Assembly: GCA_045536015.1 (NCBI GenBank)
Contig: JAZSMS010000122.1
Location: 1-5,550, forward strand
DNA: 5,550 nt
Origin: JAZSMS01 sp045536015
GTDB taxonomy: Bacteria; Bacillota; Clostridia; Christensenellales; QALW01
Reading direction: 5' to 3'
Below, piece after piece: positions 4,806 through 5,550 of this stretch. The position numbers and the translations under genes are program-made. The notes below the pieces were generated by a model. That model made no database searches, was not told the origin of the DNA, and saw only the letters and a list, made by a program, of their open reading frames with translations. Numbering within the stretch: position 1 is the first letter of the stretch; the number at the start of each line of letters is the position of its first letter.

Positions 4806-5549
4806 TTATTTATAAATCTTTAAATTAAGGCAAAGCCTGCCCTTTTTAGTTTGACCGCACACGTTATCAATTATAAACCTACCCGCGCCGCGTACGGAAA
4901 TAACTTCGCCCTTCTTAATTTGGTGTGAGGTGTTTTCACACACTTTACCTTGCACAAACACCTTTTTGTTGGCAAATAGGGAAGAGGAATCACTGCGCGA
5001 AAGGTTATAAAGAGCTGAAATAACACAATCCAATCTGAGTGAAGAAATTATAATCGTTTTTTCTTCAAGCGTAAAAAGCTGATCGCTTTCAGGCGGTAAA
5101 GATTTTTCGGCAAAAACGACGGTATGCTTAACTTTTGTCAGATTATCACAAACAAAATCTGCCATTTTATCAAGTACAAACACGTAAGCAGTGGAATCTT
5201 TTACAATTATATCGCCAATGCACGCGCGCTCAATGCCAAGGTTCATTAAAGCACCTAAAAAGTCACGGTGCGAAAGCTCATCGGCAAACTTTTTTAACCT
5301 TGGCTTAACTAAAATACACTCTATGGGAAAGTCAACCTCGTATCCAAGCTCGCTTGCTGAACCAAAGCGGGCAACAACTCTTTCGCATCCGTCCGCACCA
5401 CCCAAAAGTGAAAAATGACCAAGCTCGCGCTCGCAGTCTTTAAGCGTGCTAAGCTCGTCAAGTGATAAAAAATTAGTAAACGTAAACTTGCCGTTGCGCA
5501 ATGACTGATTAGATAAATCTTTTAATCTGTTTGCAAAAATATTGTCCAT
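4806..5549 (-). CDS. ylmH: S4-domain RNA-binding protein YlmH
   Basis: This 247-residue protein is of the YlmH family, close to the usual length of about 255. The N-terminal two thirds carry family blocks: FTFTNFLSLDE (residues 22-32), GGADGCERVVARFG (50-63), SHRDFLGALMNLGIERACIGDI (from 93) and the nearby DSTAYVFV strand. The last ~75 residues form an S4 RNA-binding domain starting SSLRLDCVISALYNLSRS, with KVFVQGKV and GEVISVRGAGRF. Known homologues sit near division genes (ylmD-ylmH, divIVA), and B. subtilis YlmH has been linked to ribosome-associated quality control. Here the downstream neighbour is serS. The ATG at 5549-5547 fits the family's N-terminus, but the frame could continue past the window and the ribosome binding site is not visible. 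No promoter can be seen for it. Confidence 0.92.
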   Translation of the reverse strand: MDNIFANRLKDLSNQSLRNGKFTFTNFLSLDELSTLKDCERELGHFSLLGGADGCERVVARFGSASELGYEVDFPIECILVKPRLKKFADELSHRDFLGALMNLGIERACIGDIIVKDSTAYVFVLDKMADFVCDNLTKVKHTVVFAEKSLPPESDQLFTLEEKTIIISSLRLDCVISALYNLSRSDSSSLFANKKVFVQGKVCENTSHQIKKGEVISVRGAGRFIIDNVCGQTKKGRLCLNLKIYK

Positions 5550-5550
5550 A

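Overview
The window looks like chromosomal DNA from a low-to-moderate GC Gram-positive anaerobe of the Clostridia (Oscillospiraceae/Ruminococcaceae-like). The grounds are AT-rich intergenic DNA, strong AGGAGG-type ribosome binding sites, TTGACA/TATAAT promoters, a serine T-box riboswitch in front of serS, a ylmH gene, and a secreted SH3-NlpC/P60 wall hydrolase. The lineage is inferred from gene style, not from a marker comparison.

Left part (1-508): a leftward pair encodes a Dabb-domain (dimeric alpha/beta barrel) protein and, three bases downstream, the first 29 codons of a pyridoxamine/pyridoxine kinase cut by the window edge. A divergent promoter region separates them from a rightward gene for a cytoplasmic SGNH/GDSL-type hydrolase (508-1185). 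An 11-bp perfect inverted repeat in that region covers the -35 boxes of both predicted promoters, so it is a good candidate for a shared operator.

Middle (1186-3184): after the hydrolase comes a short stretch that seems to be the wreck of a FAD-dependent oxidoreductase gene, with N-terminal and C-terminal scraps in different frames. A GAAA-loop terminator follows. Then a near-consensus promoter drives a 536-residue exported endopeptidase: signal peptide, acidic linker, PG-binding-like domain, four SH3 repeats, Ser/Gly linker and NlpC/P60 catalytic domain. A sequence fitting the published WalR/YycF direct-repeat consensus lies on the reverse strand over the predicted transcription start.

Right part (3197-5549): two hairpin terminators sit between the converging hydrolase and serS genes. 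serS (leftward) is preceded by its own promoter and a full T-box leader with specifier UCC (Ser) and a UGGC bulge that matches the GCCA end expected for tRNA-Ser. Upstream of it, also leftward, is ylmH, an S4-domain RNA-binding protein. The right half is therefore translation-related housekeeping, the middle is cell-wall remodelling, and the left is small-molecule metabolism of uncertain substrate.

I see no CRISPR array, insertion sequence, tRNA, rRNA or phage genes. Nothing here amounts to a clearly new system. The most useful leads are the palindromic divergent operator, the candidate WalR box and the oxidoreductase remnant.
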